A stretch of DNA of 64,000 bases from Rhizobium sp. BK251 (GCF_004345245.1 NZ_SLUQ01000007.1:434001-498000); one strand, 5' to 3'; counted from the first letter of the stretch, positions 1-8,681 are shown. Numbers and translations are program-made. Notes: a model not told the origin generated them from the letters alone.

Positions 1-19
1 TGGCGTAGAGCGTTGCTAG

Positions 20-1186
20 CTAGTCGAGCTCTATCTCGTGGCTTTGAAGGTAGTCGCGGTTCATTTCAACGCCGAGACCAGGCTTCGTCGTAAGCTTGAG
101 GCTGCCGTTCGAAACATCGAGCGGCTTGTCGATGAGGTGATCGTATTTGCCCAGGTTCCACTCGGACGTCTCGAGTTTGTAGAAGTTGGGAACGGTCATC
201 ATCACCTGCGCTCCCGCAACCACGTTGATCGGCCCTGCGGCGTCATGCGGCGAGACCGGGATGTAGTAGGCTTCGCATAGGGCAGAAATCTTCTTGAGTT
301 CGGTAATGCCGCCGGTCCAGGTGACATCAGGCATGATGTAGTCGGCGAGCTTGTTTTCGAGAACCGGCACGAAATCCCACTTCGTGTGGCCGCGCTCGCC
401 CCAGGAGATAGGGGCACTGACCTTCTCGCGGACCTGCTTGAGCGCGTTGAGGCTCTCGGGCGGACAGGGCTCCTCGAACCAGTCGATCTGACCGGCTTCC
501 TCGAGGCTCCGGCAAAGGCGAATGGCGGTGGGGACGTCGAAGCGGCCATGCGCATCGATGAGGATGTCGACATCAGAGCCCGCCGTTTCGCGGATCAGAG
601 CAGTGAGTTCGGCGGCTTCGCGCTCATCCTTGCGGGTCATGCTGCCATCGAGGTAGCCGTCCCGCTGTTCGCGAGCCTGTCCATCGGCGGTGCGGCCCTG
701 GTGAGGGAAAGGATCGAACTTGAGCGCAGTGTGGCCGGACTCGACGATGTCTCGAATTTCCCGGATCACAGCCTCCTTGCTGGTAAACTTGGCCTGGTTG
801 GGATGGGTGTAGAGCGCGATTTCATCGCGCACCGGTCCGCCCAACAGCTCGTAAACCGGCTTGCCAAGGACTTTGCCTCTGATGTCCCAGAGGGCTATGT
901 CGATGGCGCTCACGCATTCGACTGCGGCACCGCGACTGCCCATGTAGGTGAAGCTGCGGAATATCTTGTGCCACAGATACTCGATACGCGCGGGGTCCTC
1001 GCCTGTAACAGCGGCACCGATCTGCCGCAGGATCGTGCAGAGGGCGCGATTGGCGAGCCTTGTCGTGGTGGTGATCTCTCCCCAGCCGCTCACCCCCTCG
1101 TCGGTGGTCACTTCAACGAACAGAAACTCTCCCCAATAAGAAGCATCGGACTTGATTAGCCACGGCCGCACGCTGGTGATTTTCAT
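20..1186 (-). CDS. Mandelate racemase/muconate lactonizing enzyme family protein (sugar-acid dehydratase-like)
   Basis: 388-residue enolase-superfamily enzyme, probably a cytosolic Mg-dependent dehydratase or racemase of an aldonic or uronic acid. The barrel ligands are visible: D211 in LIDAHGRFD, E238/E239 in WFEEPCPPE and E264 in SWGERGH. K156 (ALKFDP) and H314 (SPHDAAGP) sit where the catalytic bases of this family usually are. The layout resembles the galactonate/gluconate dehydratase branch; the exact substrate cannot be read. The reading frame is open further upstream, but the ATG at 1186 begins the typical MKITSVRPW N-terminus. It lies 52 bp downstream of a GntR gene on the same strand and diverges from an ABC sugar importer, which suggests it degrades the imported compound. 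Confidence 0.85.
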   Translation of the reverse strand: MKITSVRPWLIKSDASYWGEFLFVEVTTDEGVSGWGEITTTTRLANRALCTILRQIGAAVTGEDPARIEYLWHKIFRSFTYMGSRGAAVECVSAIDIALWDIRGKVLGKPVYELLGGPVRDEIALYTHPNQAKFTSKEAVIREIRDIVESGHTALKFDPFPHQGRTADGQAREQRDGYLDGSMTRKDEREAAELTALIRETAGSDVDILIDAHGRFDVPTAIRLCRSLEEAGQIDWFEEPCPPESLNALKQVREKVSAPISWGERGHTKWDFVPVLENKLADYIMPDVTWTGGITELKKISALCEAYYIPVSPHDAAGPINVVAGAQVMMTVPNFYKLETSEWNLGKYDHLIDKPLDVSNGSLKLTTKPGLGVEMNRDYLQSHEIELD

Positions 1187-1238
1187 CTCAACTGCCCTTA
1201 CTGAAGTGGTTGGAAAACAATATTGCAGACTATGTATT

Positions 1239-1961
1239 CTATCCTGCCCGAGCGGCGTTACGCGCACGCATGTGTTCAAGGATGTGCCGGCCGGAGCCCT
1301 CGACATGGCGCGCGATGAGTTCGGCTGCATCGTTCGCATTTCCCGCTTTTACATGCGCGATGAGCTCGCGGTGCTCGCTGAGGATCGCGGCACGCCGGGC
1401 GAGCGTGAAGTCGAAACGCCGGCTCACTGCTCGCAGCACTTCGCGATGCTTCCACCAAAGCTCAGCGGCATGGCGGTTATAGTGCTTCTGGTACATCACG
1501 GTATGAAAGGCGGTGTCCAGCTCGCTGTGCCTGAACGTGTCGGCGAAATCGTTCTCTTCAATCAGGCCCTGGATGCGTTCGAGTTCAGCAATGTCCTCGA
1601 CGGTGGCCATATTCACGAACCATCGCGTCAGTGCCGGCTCGATCAGGACTCCTATCTCGTAGATGTCCCGAACAAAATCCTGATCTATGGGCCGGACGCG
1701 CGCTCCGCGGTTGGGAACCAACGTGACAAAGCCTTCCCCGCGCAACAGTTGCAGGGCCTCGCGCACGGGGTTGGTCGAGGTGCCGTGGCGCCGGGCGAGA
1801 TCGGTGACCACAAGCCGCTCGTTGGCAGCGAGCCGCCCTTCGATGATGTCTTCCCTGATCAGTTGATAAAGCGAGGCGCCCTCGCTGGAGGCCCCGATAG
1901 CGTCGATCCCTTCGGGTGGCTGCGCTTTAAAGTCGCTTGTTTCGGCCAAGGCTGTCCCCAA
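1239..1961 (-). CDS. GntR/FadR-family transcriptional regulator
   Basis: 240 residues. An N-terminal winged helix (about residues 30-95) contains the GntR signature TSTNPVREALQLLRGEGFV. The C-terminal all-helical FCD-type ligand domain (about 105-235) contains D/H residues such as HSELDTAFH and the late HVEGSGRHI helix, which in this family bind metal and a carboxylic acid. It stands between the enolase-superfamily gene and the divergent importer operon, so it is most likely their local repressor, released by a sugar acid. The palindrome at 2022-2036 just upstream is a plausible operator. The ligand is unknown. Confidence 0.9.
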   Translation of the reverse strand: MGTALAETSDFKAQPPEGIDAIGASSEGASLYQLIREDIIEGRLAANERLVVTDLARRHGTSTNPVREALQLLRGEGFVTLVPNRGARVRPIDQDFVRDIYEIGVLIEPALTRWFVNMATVEDIAELERIQGLIEENDFADTFRHSELDTAFHTVMYQKHYNRHAAELWWKHREVLRAVSRRFDFTLARRAAILSEHRELIAHVKAGNANDAAELIARHVEGSGRHILEHMRARNAARAG

Positions 1962-2021
1962 TCAATACACACATTCCTCGGATATCACGTGAATCTTCTG
2001 CAAACAATGTACGATTTCTCT

Positions 2022-2036
2022 GATTGACAGACAATC
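2022..2036. promoter_or_regulatory. Candidate GntR operator
   Basis: The 15-mer GATTGACAGACAATC has perfect 5-bp arms (GATTG/CAATC) around a 5-bp centre. It lies between the divergent GntR gene (start 1961) and the importer operon (start 2158). FadR-type GntR proteins bind short palindromes of this size. Function is inferred from position and symmetry. Confidence 0.45.
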
Positions 2037-2157
2037 TATGATCTGGAAACGTATGATGAGGCCGAAGGAATACATTGGGTGGAAAGTTCCGTGGCCGGGG
2101 AGCAAAGACCGCTCGCTTCAACGCAGAGCGGCATGGGAGAAAACCTGGAGGATACCT

Positions 2158-3636
2158 ATGACGAGGACTTCGTTCGGCCGTGCCGTTCTGCGCGGCACTG
2201 TCTCCACTGCTTTGATGGTATCGCTGATGTCCGCGTCTGCGCTGGGTGCGCAGATCGACTTGAGCAAGTGGTCGCCGGAATATGTGCGCTCCATAGCCGG
2301 CACACAGGATTTTGACACGGCGGGCGATTGCTCCAAGGTCACCCCGCTCGACTATAAGGGGCGACTGACTTTCTGGTATCAGGGCGTCTTCGAGGGCGAC
2401 CCCGACCTTCTGCGCCAATATTACAAGGAGTTCTTCGAGAACTTCCGCAAAACCTATCCAAACATCCAGCTTGAGGAACAAGCCCTCACCTATAATGACC
2501 TGTTGGACAAGTTCCGCACAGCGCTCCTTGGCAATGCGGCGCCAATGGCGGTCCGCCTGCAAATCCTGGGCGGCACCGAGTTCGCCTCAAAGGGCTATCT
2601 GCAGCCGCTCAAACCCGAGGATGTAGGGTATTCGGCCGAGGACTTCTGGCCCGGCGCAATGAAAGCCGTGACCTGGGAGGGGGTGACCTACGGCATCCCA
2701 ACCAATAATGAGACGATGGCGTTCATCTGGAATGCCGACGTCTTCAAGCGTGCAGGCCTCGATCCGGACAAGGCTCCGGCAACCTGGGACGACGTCGTCA
2801 AATATTCCAAGCAGATCCACGACAAGCTCGGCATTGCCGGTTACGGCCTCGTGGCGCGCAAGAATGCCGGCAATACGCCGTACCGCTTCATGCCACAGCT
2901 GTGGGCCTATGGCGGCGGCGTCTTCGACGAAGCCACCGCGAGCCCGACCTATAAGCAGGTCGAGCTCAACAGCGCGCAAAGCAAGGCGGCGCTGCAAGCC
3001 TCGTACGATATGTATGTTCGCGACAAGTCGGTTCCGGTTTCGGCACTCACCAACCAGCAGGCAGATAACCAGCCCCTCTTCCTCGCTGGCCAGCTTGGCA
3101 TGATGGTCTCGCACCCGTCCGACTACAACGTCATGCTCGACCTGCAGAAGAAGGCGACGGGCACCGACAAGGACAAGGCGCAGACCGTCATCGACAACAT
3201 GCGCTACGGTCTGATTCCGACTGGCCCCGACGGCAAGCGTGCCGTCGTGTTTGGCGGCTCGAACATTCACATCCTGAAGCCCGAGTATGTCGAGGGCGGC
3301 AAGGTAGACGAGCCGGCTGCGAAGGCTATCATCTGCATGTGGACTAGCCCCGAATGGTCGCTGAAGATGGCGTACGCCGGCTCAAACCCGGGAAACCTTA
3401 ACGGCTTCAAGACCAAATGGATGAAGGAACGTCTGGAGAACATCAAGTTCCTTGATGTGACGACTTCGATGCTGCCATACGGCATCCCGTTCCCGGCGCT
3501 GCCGCAGTCTCCCGAGATCATGAACATCATCGTCCCGGACATGCTGCAGAATGCGCTGACCGGAGCCATGACCGTCGACCAGGCAGCGGACGATGCGGCC
3601 AAGAAGGTGGAAACCCTGATGGACGGCGGACTCTAG
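2158..3636 (+). CDS. ABC transporter extracellular sugar-binding protein (family 1)
   Basis: 492 residues, periplasmic. The first 30 or so residues (MTRTSFGRAVLRG followed by a hydrophobic run ending SASALGA) form a Sec signal peptide. The body is a cluster B/MalE-like binding protein, with the hinge region NNETMAFIWNADVFKRAGLD and a late SNIHILKP segment. The start was chosen at 2158 because GGAGG lies 6 bp upstream and the signal peptide begins there; the upstream in-frame extension lacks both. It leads the operon of two permeases and one ATPase and should deliver a sugar, sugar acid or polyol to them. The substrate is not readable. Confidence 0.92.
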   Translation: MTRTSFGRAVLRGTVSTALMVSLMSASALGAQIDLSKWSPEYVRSIAGTQDFDTAGDCSKVTPLDYKGRLTFWYQGVFEGDPDLLRQYYKEFFENFRKTYPNIQLEEQALTYNDLLDKFRTALLGNAAPMAVRLQILGGTEFASKGYLQPLKPEDVGYSAEDFWPGAMKAVTWEGVTYGIPTNNETMAFIWNADVFKRAGLDPDKAPATWDDVVKYSKQIHDKLGIAGYGLVARKNAGNTPYRFMPQLWAYGGGVFDEATASPTYKQVELNSAQSKAALQASYDMYVRDKSVPVSALTNQQADNQPLFLAGQLGMMVSHPSDYNVMLDLQKKATGTDKDKAQTVIDNMRYGLIPTGPDGKRAVVFGGSNIHILKPEYVEGGKVDEPAAKAIICMWTSPEWSLKMAYAGSNPGNLNGFKTKWMKERLENIKFLDVTTSMLPYGIPFPALPQSPEIMNIIVPDMLQNALTGAMTVDQAADDAAKKVETLMDGGL

Positions 3637-3657
3637 TCCGAGCCTGACCACGATCTG

Positions 3658-3686
3658 ACCGGCCGCGCTGAGACTGCGGCCGGTTT
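3658..3686 (+). terminator. Intercistronic hairpin after the binding-protein gene
   Basis: Perfect 9-bp stem (ACCGGCCGC at 3658-3666, GCGGCCGGT at 3676-3684) with a 9-nt loop, followed by only TTT. It sits between the binding-protein gene and the first permease gene. Such hairpins in ABC operons either attenuate transcription or protect the upstream message, so that binding protein is made in excess. The short T run favours a partial terminator or 3' stabiliser. Confidence 0.6.
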
Positions 3687-3712
3687 GCTCCGAAGAATAA
3701 GGGTACTCCACA

Positions 3713-4672
3713 GTGACGATCTTGATCGGCAAGGCAGAGACTCGCCAAAGACTGCAGCCCGAAAGGTCCGGCGTGCTGCGAAAGGTTTGGGAGCATCGCG
3801 CTGACTACGCGTACGTGCTCCCTTCGATCGCCGTGATGCTCATCGTCATAGCCTATCCGATCTACTACACGATTGAGCTCTCGTTCTTTAATACGCCGCC
3901 TGGCCTGCAGCTCCGGGACAAGATTTTCGTCGGCCTCGACAACTACACCGCCATCCTCACAAGCCCGGTCTTCTGGAAGGTTACCTCGAACACTCTTATC
4001 TGGACGCTGGGATCCACTTCCATCGCTTTTGTCCTGGGGTTTGCCTGCGCGCTGGCGCTCCATCGTGACTTTGTCGGCCGTGGCCTGCTGCGCGCCATCC
4101 TGATCATTCCCTGGGTCATCAGCGCGGTCGCCGCGTCCTATATCTGGAAGTGGATCTACCATTCGGACTTCGGGATCATCGGCGCGGTGCTGGTCGGCCT
4201 CGGATTGGCCGACCGGCCGCCGAATTTCATCGACAGCGTGAGCACCGTGCTGCCCGCCCTGATCGTCGTCAATATCTGGCGGGAGTTTCCGTTCGCCATG
4301 ATCATGATGATGGCTGGCCTGCAAACAGTCCCCGATCAGTTGCTGCGCGCCGCAAAAGTCGACGGAGCCAACGCATGGCAGCGGTTCTGGCACGTCACCT
4401 TCCCACACTTGAGAAACGTCTCGACGGTGACGATCCTCCTGCTGGCCGTGGCCAACTTCAATTCTTTCATCATCCCCTGGATCATGACCGGCGGCGGGCC
4501 CTCGAACGCATCGCATATTTGGATCACCCATATTTATGAGCTCGCCTTCGGCCGCCAGCGCTGGGGGGTGGCATCGGCCTATTCGGTGCTGCTGTTCCTG
4601 ATCCTGATGTCGCTGGGCTACTTCTACGTCCGTGCGCTAAGCGGCAACGAGCGGAAGGATGGGAGTGCATGA
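3713..4672 (+). CDS. ABC sugar transporter permease (MalF/UgpA type)
   Basis: 319 residues starting at GTG 3713. It has six predicted membrane helices (first at about 37-58, YVLPSIAVMLIVIAYPIYYT). The EAA-type cytoplasmic loop is seen as DQLLRAAKVDGANAWQRFWHVTFP, where the ATPase docks. This is the first inner-membrane permease of the importer. Its TGA overlaps the ATG of the second permease (ATGA), so the two are translationally coupled. Confidence 0.93.
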   Translation: MTILIGKAETRQRLQPERSGVLRKVWEHRADYAYVLPSIAVMLIVIAYPIYYTIELSFFNTPPGLQLRDKIFVGLDNYTAILTSPVFWKVTSNTLIWTLGSTSIAFVLGFACALALHRDFVGRGLLRAILIIPWVISAVAASYIWKWIYHSDFGIIGAVLVGLGLADRPPNFIDSVSTVLPALIVVNIWREFPFAMIMMMAGLQTVPDQLLRAAKVDGANAWQRFWHVTFPHLRNVSTVTILLLAVANFNSFIIPWIMTGGGPSNASHIWITHIYELAFGRQRWGVASAYSVLLFLILMSLGYFYVRALSGNERKDGSA

Positions 4673-5559
4673 GCACGATTGCCGAGACTGCTTCTCGAGG
4701 CCAGGCGCGTCGCCGCACGCGCATCGATGGATGGCGGTGGGGCGGACGCATCTTCCTTGTGTTCATGCTGCTCTACACCGCATTGCCGATGATGTGGATG
4801 CTGCTCACCTCGATCAAGTCCGGCTTCGCGGCGATGCAATTGCCGCCGCAATGGTGGCCTGACCAACCGACCCTTGCCAGCTACAAGAATCTCCTCGATC
4901 CGCAAAACAGCGTCGGTCAGGACTTCCTCCGTTTCTTCTGGAACAGCCTTTTCGTCTCCACCGCCACGACCATCGTGTCGGTGATAGTTGCAGTTCCCGC
5001 GGCCTACGCGTTTTCGCGCTTTACCTTCCCGGGCCGAAACTTTCTGTTCTTCGCCGTCTTGCTTCGCAACATGTTCCCGGCAGTGATCTTTCTCGTACCG
5101 CTCTTCATCCTGATGCGCGCGATCGGGCTGGTGAACACGCATGGGTCGCTCGTCCTCACCTACCTCACTTTCGGCCTGCCGCTGGCAATCTGGCTCCTCA
5201 AAGGTTTCTACGACAACATCCCGGTGCAACTCGAGCAAGCGGCGCGGATCGACGGGGCGACGCGATTCCAGGCCTTTCTCCTGATCGTGATGCCGCTCTC
5301 GACGCCGGGCATCATCGCCACGGCGATCTATTCCTTCATCGGCGCGTGGAACGAGTACATCTATGCCTACACCTTCCTCTCCAAGAACGACCAGTTGACA
5401 CTGCCGGTCGGCGTCCAGCGCTTCTTCTCGGAAAATACGACGGACTTTCCGGGCCTGATGGCGGCCAGCTTCATGATGAGCGTTCCCGTCGTGGTCCTGT
5501 TCCTCGTCCTGCAACGATACTTCGTACGCGCCCTTACAGAAGGCGCAGTCAAGCACTAG
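4669..5559 (+). CDS. ABC sugar transporter permease (MalG/UgpE type)
   Basis: 296 residues, six transmembrane helices. The EAA loop reads VQLEQAARIDGATRFQAFLLIVMP and the family segment GAWNEYIYAYTF lies near the C-terminus. It is the second half of the heterodimeric membrane channel with the preceding permease. The start overlaps the previous stop by four bases. The ATPase gene follows after 10 bp. Confidence 0.94.
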   Translation: MSTIAETASRGQARRRTRIDGWRWGGRIFLVFMLLYTALPMMWMLLTSIKSGFAAMQLPPQWWPDQPTLASYKNLLDPQNSVGQDFLRFFWNSLFVSTATTIVSVIVAVPAAYAFSRFTFPGRNFLFFAVLLRNMFPAVIFLVPLFILMRAIGLVNTHGSLVLTYLTFGLPLAIWLLKGFYDNIPVQLEQAARIDGATRFQAFLLIVMPLSTPGIIATAIYSFIGAWNEYIYAYTFLSKNDQLTLPVGVQRFFSENTTDFPGLMAASFMMSVPVVVLFLVLQRYFVRALTEGAVKH

Positions 5560-5569
5560 GGAGTCGCCG

Positions 5570-6667
5570 GTGGCGCACGTCGTCCTTAAAGATCTCGTCA
5601 AGACCTATGGCAGCTTCAAAGCTGTCAACAATGTTTCGCTGACGGTCAATGACGGCGAATTCGTTGCGCTCGTCGGCCCTTCAGGCTGCGGCAAGACAAC
5701 CACGCTCAATCTTGTGGCGGGCCTGACCCCTATCACATCGGGCGACATCGTCATCGGCGACCGGGTGGTCAACGACCTCGACCCCAAGGACCGGGACATC
5801 GCGATGGTGTTCCAGAACTACGCGCTCTATCCGCAGAAATCGGTCTATAAAAATTTGGCGTTCCCGCTGCAGATGCGCAGGCTGCCAAGCGACGAGATCG
5901 ACAAGAAGGTCAAGGAAGCAGCTCGAGTGCTTGATATGACGCAGCTGCTCGAGCGCAAGCCGCGCGAACTTTCGGGCGGCCAACAGCAGCGCGTGGCGCT
6001 GGGCCGCGCCCTCGTTCGCGATCCGGCGGTATTTCTGATGGATGAACCACTCTCCAATCTCGACGCGAAGCTGCGCGTGCAGATGCGGTCGGAGATCAAG
6101 CGTTTCCACCAGGACCTCAAGGCGACGATCATCTATGTGACGCACGACCAGCTCGAAGCCGTGACCATGGCCGACAGAATGGCGGTGATGAACGGCGGCT
6201 ACCTGCAGCAATACGATTCACCGGCGCAGGTCTTTGCACATCCGGTGAACATGTTCGTCGCCAGCTTCGTCGGCAGCCCGGCGATGAGCCTTGTTCCGCT
6301 GGAGGTATCAACGGCAGGCGGCAACACTGTGCTGACCAGCGCGGAGGGCTGGCGCCTCGAGCTCTCGCCACACAACGCCCAGAAGGTCGCGAGGGCAACC
6401 ACCAGGAAGGTCGTGCTCGGTGCACGCCACTCGACGATCAGGCTGCACAAGAGTGCGGTGCCAGGAAGTGTTCCTGCCAAGGCCTACACTGTGGAGCCGA
6501 CCGGAGACGTCACCTTCGTACAGGCGTTCCTGTCCGGCGCCATCGTCAACGTCAGCGTGCCGCCGACGATTCCCGTCGCGCCCGACGAGCAGATTTGGCT
6601 CGAGTTCGACCAGGAGCGGATGCACCTGTTCGACGGCGAAACAGAAATGGCCCTCAGGGCCAACTGA
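5570..6667 (+). CDS. ABC transporter ATP-binding protein (UgpC/MalK type)
   Basis: 365 residues, starting at GTG. Walker A GPSGCGKT is at 36-43, the Q-loop at FQNYALYP, the signature LSGGQ at 134-138, Walker B FLMDEP at 155-160 and the switch His in YVTHDQ. The C-terminal 120 residues form the OB-fold (TOBE/MalK) regulatory domain typical of sugar importers. It powers the two permeases upstream. The order binding protein, permease, permease, ATPase is complete, so the importer should be functional. Confidence 0.95.
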   Translation: MAHVVLKDLVKTYGSFKAVNNVSLTVNDGEFVALVGPSGCGKTTTLNLVAGLTPITSGDIVIGDRVVNDLDPKDRDIAMVFQNYALYPQKSVYKNLAFPLQMRRLPSDEIDKKVKEAARVLDMTQLLERKPRELSGGQQQRVALGRALVRDPAVFLMDEPLSNLDAKLRVQMRSEIKRFHQDLKATIIYVTHDQLEAVTMADRMAVMNGGYLQQYDSPAQVFAHPVNMFVASFVGSPAMSLVPLEVSTAGGNTVLTSAEGWRLELSPHNAQKVARATTRKVVLGARHSTIRLHKSAVPGSVPAKAYTVEPTGDVTFVQAFLSGAIVNVSVPPTIPVAPDEQIWLEFDQERMHLFDGETEMALRAN

Positions 6668-6700
6668 GACGGAGCGGATGGCTGTGGAACGAGGGCGTGG

Positions 6701-6994
6701 ATGACTACGAAGCTTAAGATCATTGGCCCAGTCTGCACGGCCGCGACCATCCATCTCGCCGCCGCAGTGCCGAATTTCGCCTGGCTCGAGACCAGAGCGC
6801 CCGAAACAAGGCTGGGCTTCGACAATTCCGACTTCTTCCCCGTTCAACCGCGTCTCGACGGCCCCGACTATCCGGTCGGCGATCTGCCGGGGCTCGGCGT
6901 CGAGGTCAACGAAGAGGCGGTCAAGGCGGAGAGCTTTCGTTTCTGGGAGGCGCCTCATCTGAAGCGCCGAGATGGTTCTGTCACGAACTGGTAG
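6701..6994 (+). pseudogene. Remnant of a second enolase-superfamily (mandelate racemase type) gene
   Basis: A 97-codon open frame whose sequence matches only the C-terminal quarter of a mandelate racemase/dehydratase. It includes GPVCTAATIHLAAAVPNFAWLE, the PGLGVEVNEEAV motif and the typical ending LKRRDGSVTNW. The whole N-terminal domain and the metal-ligand strands are missing, so it cannot be an enzyme by itself. It lies between the importer ATPase and the RraA-like gene, suggesting that a full catabolic gene once stood here and lost about 300 codons. The short frame may still be translated from ATG 6701. Confidence 0.7.
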
Positions 6995-7015
6995 TTTCAC
7001 CCACCGGAGTCTAAA

Positions 7016-7765
7016 ATGACGCATACTGCCGACATTACGCGACCGCCCAAAGACCTGATCGACGCACTGAAAGAAATCGGCGCCGCGACGGTTGCCGGCA
7101 CGCTTGGCCACATGGGCTTCCGCAATCCGCATATGGTCGGTCCCGTGCCGCAGAACCGCGGGAAGTCGATCGTCGGGCCGGCGCTGACGCTCCAGTTCAT
7201 GCCGCAGCGGCCGGACCTCTTCAACGAGGGAGAATATGCCGATCCGGAGACGCAGTTGCACCGGCATGTGCTCTATCACGCGCAAGAGGGCGATGTGGTC
7301 GTTGTCGATGCGCGGGGCGACATGAGCTCGGGCGTCTTCGGCGATATGATGTCGACGTATTTCAAAGGCAGAGGCGGCGCTGGCATCGTGATAGACGGGT
7401 GCATGCGTGACCGGCCCAATGTCGAGAAGCTGGATCTTCCCCTATGGCTGCGCGGCTGGACGCCCAACTACCATGTGCAAACCAGCATCTATCCCAATGC
7501 CGTCAACGTTCCTATTGCCTGCGGCGGTGTCACGGTAATCCCCGGCGACATCATTGTCGCCGATGACGACGGGGTGGTGGTGCTTCCAGTCGCAATGGCC
7601 CCGAAGGTAATCGAAGAGTCGCAAAAGCATCACGATTGGGAGGAGTTCTCGCGAATGAAGCTCATGGGGGGCGGGTCGTTGCAACGCTACTATCCGCTGC
7701 ATGACGATGCCCGCGGAGAGTACGAAGAGTGGCGCAAAACAAACCGCTCGGAGAACCGAAGTTAG
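7016..7765 (+). CDS. RraA-like / HMG-aldolase-fold protein
   Basis: 249 residues of the RraA-like superfamily. The GD...D segment (ARGDMSSGVFGDMMSTYFKG) and the DGCMRDRP motif are the metal and pyruvate-enolate site residues of 4-hydroxy-4-methyl-2-oxoglutarate aldolases and related oxaloacetate decarboxylases. The late GGVTVIPGDIIVADDDGVVVLP segment is also characteristic. As the last gene of a sugar-acid cluster it more likely cleaves a keto-acid intermediate than regulates RNase E. The substrate is uncertain. Confidence 0.85.
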   Translation: MTHTADITRPPKDLIDALKEIGAATVAGTLGHMGFRNPHMVGPVPQNRGKSIVGPALTLQFMPQRPDLFNEGEYADPETQLHRHVLYHAQEGDVVVVDARGDMSSGVFGDMMSTYFKGRGGAGIVIDGCMRDRPNVEKLDLPLWLRGWTPNYHVQTSIYPNAVNVPIACGGVTVIPGDIIVADDDGVVVLPVAMAPKVIEESQKHHDWEEFSRMKLMGGGSLQRYYPLHDDARGEYEEWRKTNRSENRS

Positions 7766-8173
7766 CCTGTTGATCACCCTAGGCGGGCCACGAGCCTTGC
7801 GGGGTATCGCCGACGTCTACGCGAAAAATAGGAAGTCGATTCCCGCCGTGGGACATCCGCTTTTCGATTTGCGAGACGGGATCCGGCCGTCGGGGTCCGT
7901 TCGCAGAGAGGTTCTTACCCCCGCCCGTGGCCACGAAGATGGGCCGAAAGCCGCCATACGGCCACGGCTACTTTTCGCCAATTGCGGACCTGCCGGCGAG
8001 CCGCCACGCGATAGCGGGCTACGCCGACAGCTAGAAGCCGCAGCGCTTCCACTACTGTGTCGTTACGTGTGATGGTCTCTTCCGGAGCCGAGGGCGAATA
8101 CAGGTCCGGCGACTTTCTCCAGTGGCTCTATGATGCTAAGATGAGGCATGGCCACGCGTGAGGGACGCGCGTC
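7766..8173. other. Intergenic region upstream of nap, no gene recognised
   Basis: A 408-bp stretch between the RraA-like gene and napE. It must hold the nap promoter, but I found no convincing FNR/FixK (TTGAT-N4-ATCAA) or NnrR-type dyad; only a half site TTGATC near 7770 is seen. A frame through about 7768-8072 is open, but I do not recognise its product. No terminator with a clear T run was found. Confidence 0.5.
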
Positions 8174-8371
8174 ATGTCCAAATCGCTCGCAAGTGAACTC
8201 TCGGATGCCGACTTTCGCTCGCGACGGCGAAGCGAGATCGTCACCTTCCTTGTGCTTGCTTTCGGTATATGGCCCATCGTCGCCATCGGCGTGGTTGGTG
8301 GCTACGGCTTTCTCGTTTGGATGCTTCAGATCGTTTTTGGCCCTCCGGGACCTCCGCCCGCAATCCATTGA
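8174..8371 (+). CDS. napE: Periplasmic nitrate reductase component NapE
   Basis: 65 residues. A charged cytoplasmic N-terminus is followed by one membrane helix with the family pattern FGIWPIVAIGVVGGYGFLVWM and the tail FGPPGPPP. NapE is a small inner-membrane protein found at the head of nap operons in rhizobia and Paracoccus; its role is not settled. It is followed at once by napF and napD and is the first gene of the operon here. Confidence 0.88.
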   Translation: MSKSLASELSDADFRSRRRSEIVTFLVLAFGIWPIVAIGVVGGYGFLVWMLQIVFGPPGPPPAIH

Positions 8372-8378
8372 GGCGATC

Positions 8379-8681
8379 ATGACTCTATCGAGTGCTTTGG
8401 TGACTAGGCGAAGTCTCCTGAAGGGGCGCCTGCAGGATGAGGGATCAGGCCACGTCGCATTCATAACGGCGACTTGTCTGGCAAGATCCGGCATTGACTG
8501 CCAGGCATGCCGTGATCGATGTCCGAGCGAGGCGATCCGCTTTGTGCCGCGCCGTGGCGGACCCTTTATGCCCGCGATCGACGACAACCTTTGCACGGGT
8601 TGCGGAGCCTGTCTCTCGTCTTGTCCGACGACGGCGATCCACCTTGGTGATCTGCGGACGCTGGAGGTGGGCTATGGCTGA
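8379..8681 (+). CDS. napF: Short ferredoxin-type protein NapF
   Basis: 100 residues. Two clusters of four cysteines are visible (C33/C41/C44/C48 and C72/C75/C78/C82, the latter CTGCGAC), enough for two [4Fe-4S] centres. NapF proteins are usually about 160 residues with four clusters. Here the conserved RRSLLKG N-terminus is joined directly to the C-terminal half, as if the first two clusters were lost by an in-frame deletion. NapF is a cytoplasmic iron-sulfur protein thought to help mature NapA. The stop overlaps the napD start (ATG at 8674). Whether the short form is active is unknown. Confidence 0.85.
   Translation: MTLSSALVTRRSLLKGRLQDEGSGHVAFITATCLARSGIDCQACRDRCPSEAIRFVPRRGGPFMPAIDDNLCTGCGACLSSCPTTAIHLGDLRTLEVGYG

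Noticed and set aside
386..1159. Long plus-strand open frame opposite the mandelate racemase-type gene
   Set aside because: Mirror frame of a real gene in GC-rich DNA; its translation has no domain sense and there is no ribosome-binding site.
4624..5601. Long minus-strand frame opposite the second permease
   Set aside because: Arg/Asp/His-rich translation typical of an antisense shadow; the plus-strand permease has full family motifs.
7701..8072. Open frame between the RraA-like gene and napE
   Set aside because: The first part overlaps the RraA gene in another frame and the rest has no recognised domain or ribosome-binding site.
7766..8173. FNR/FixK or NnrR box for the nap operon
   Set aside because: Only a half site TTGATC was seen; no two-sided match to the consensus.
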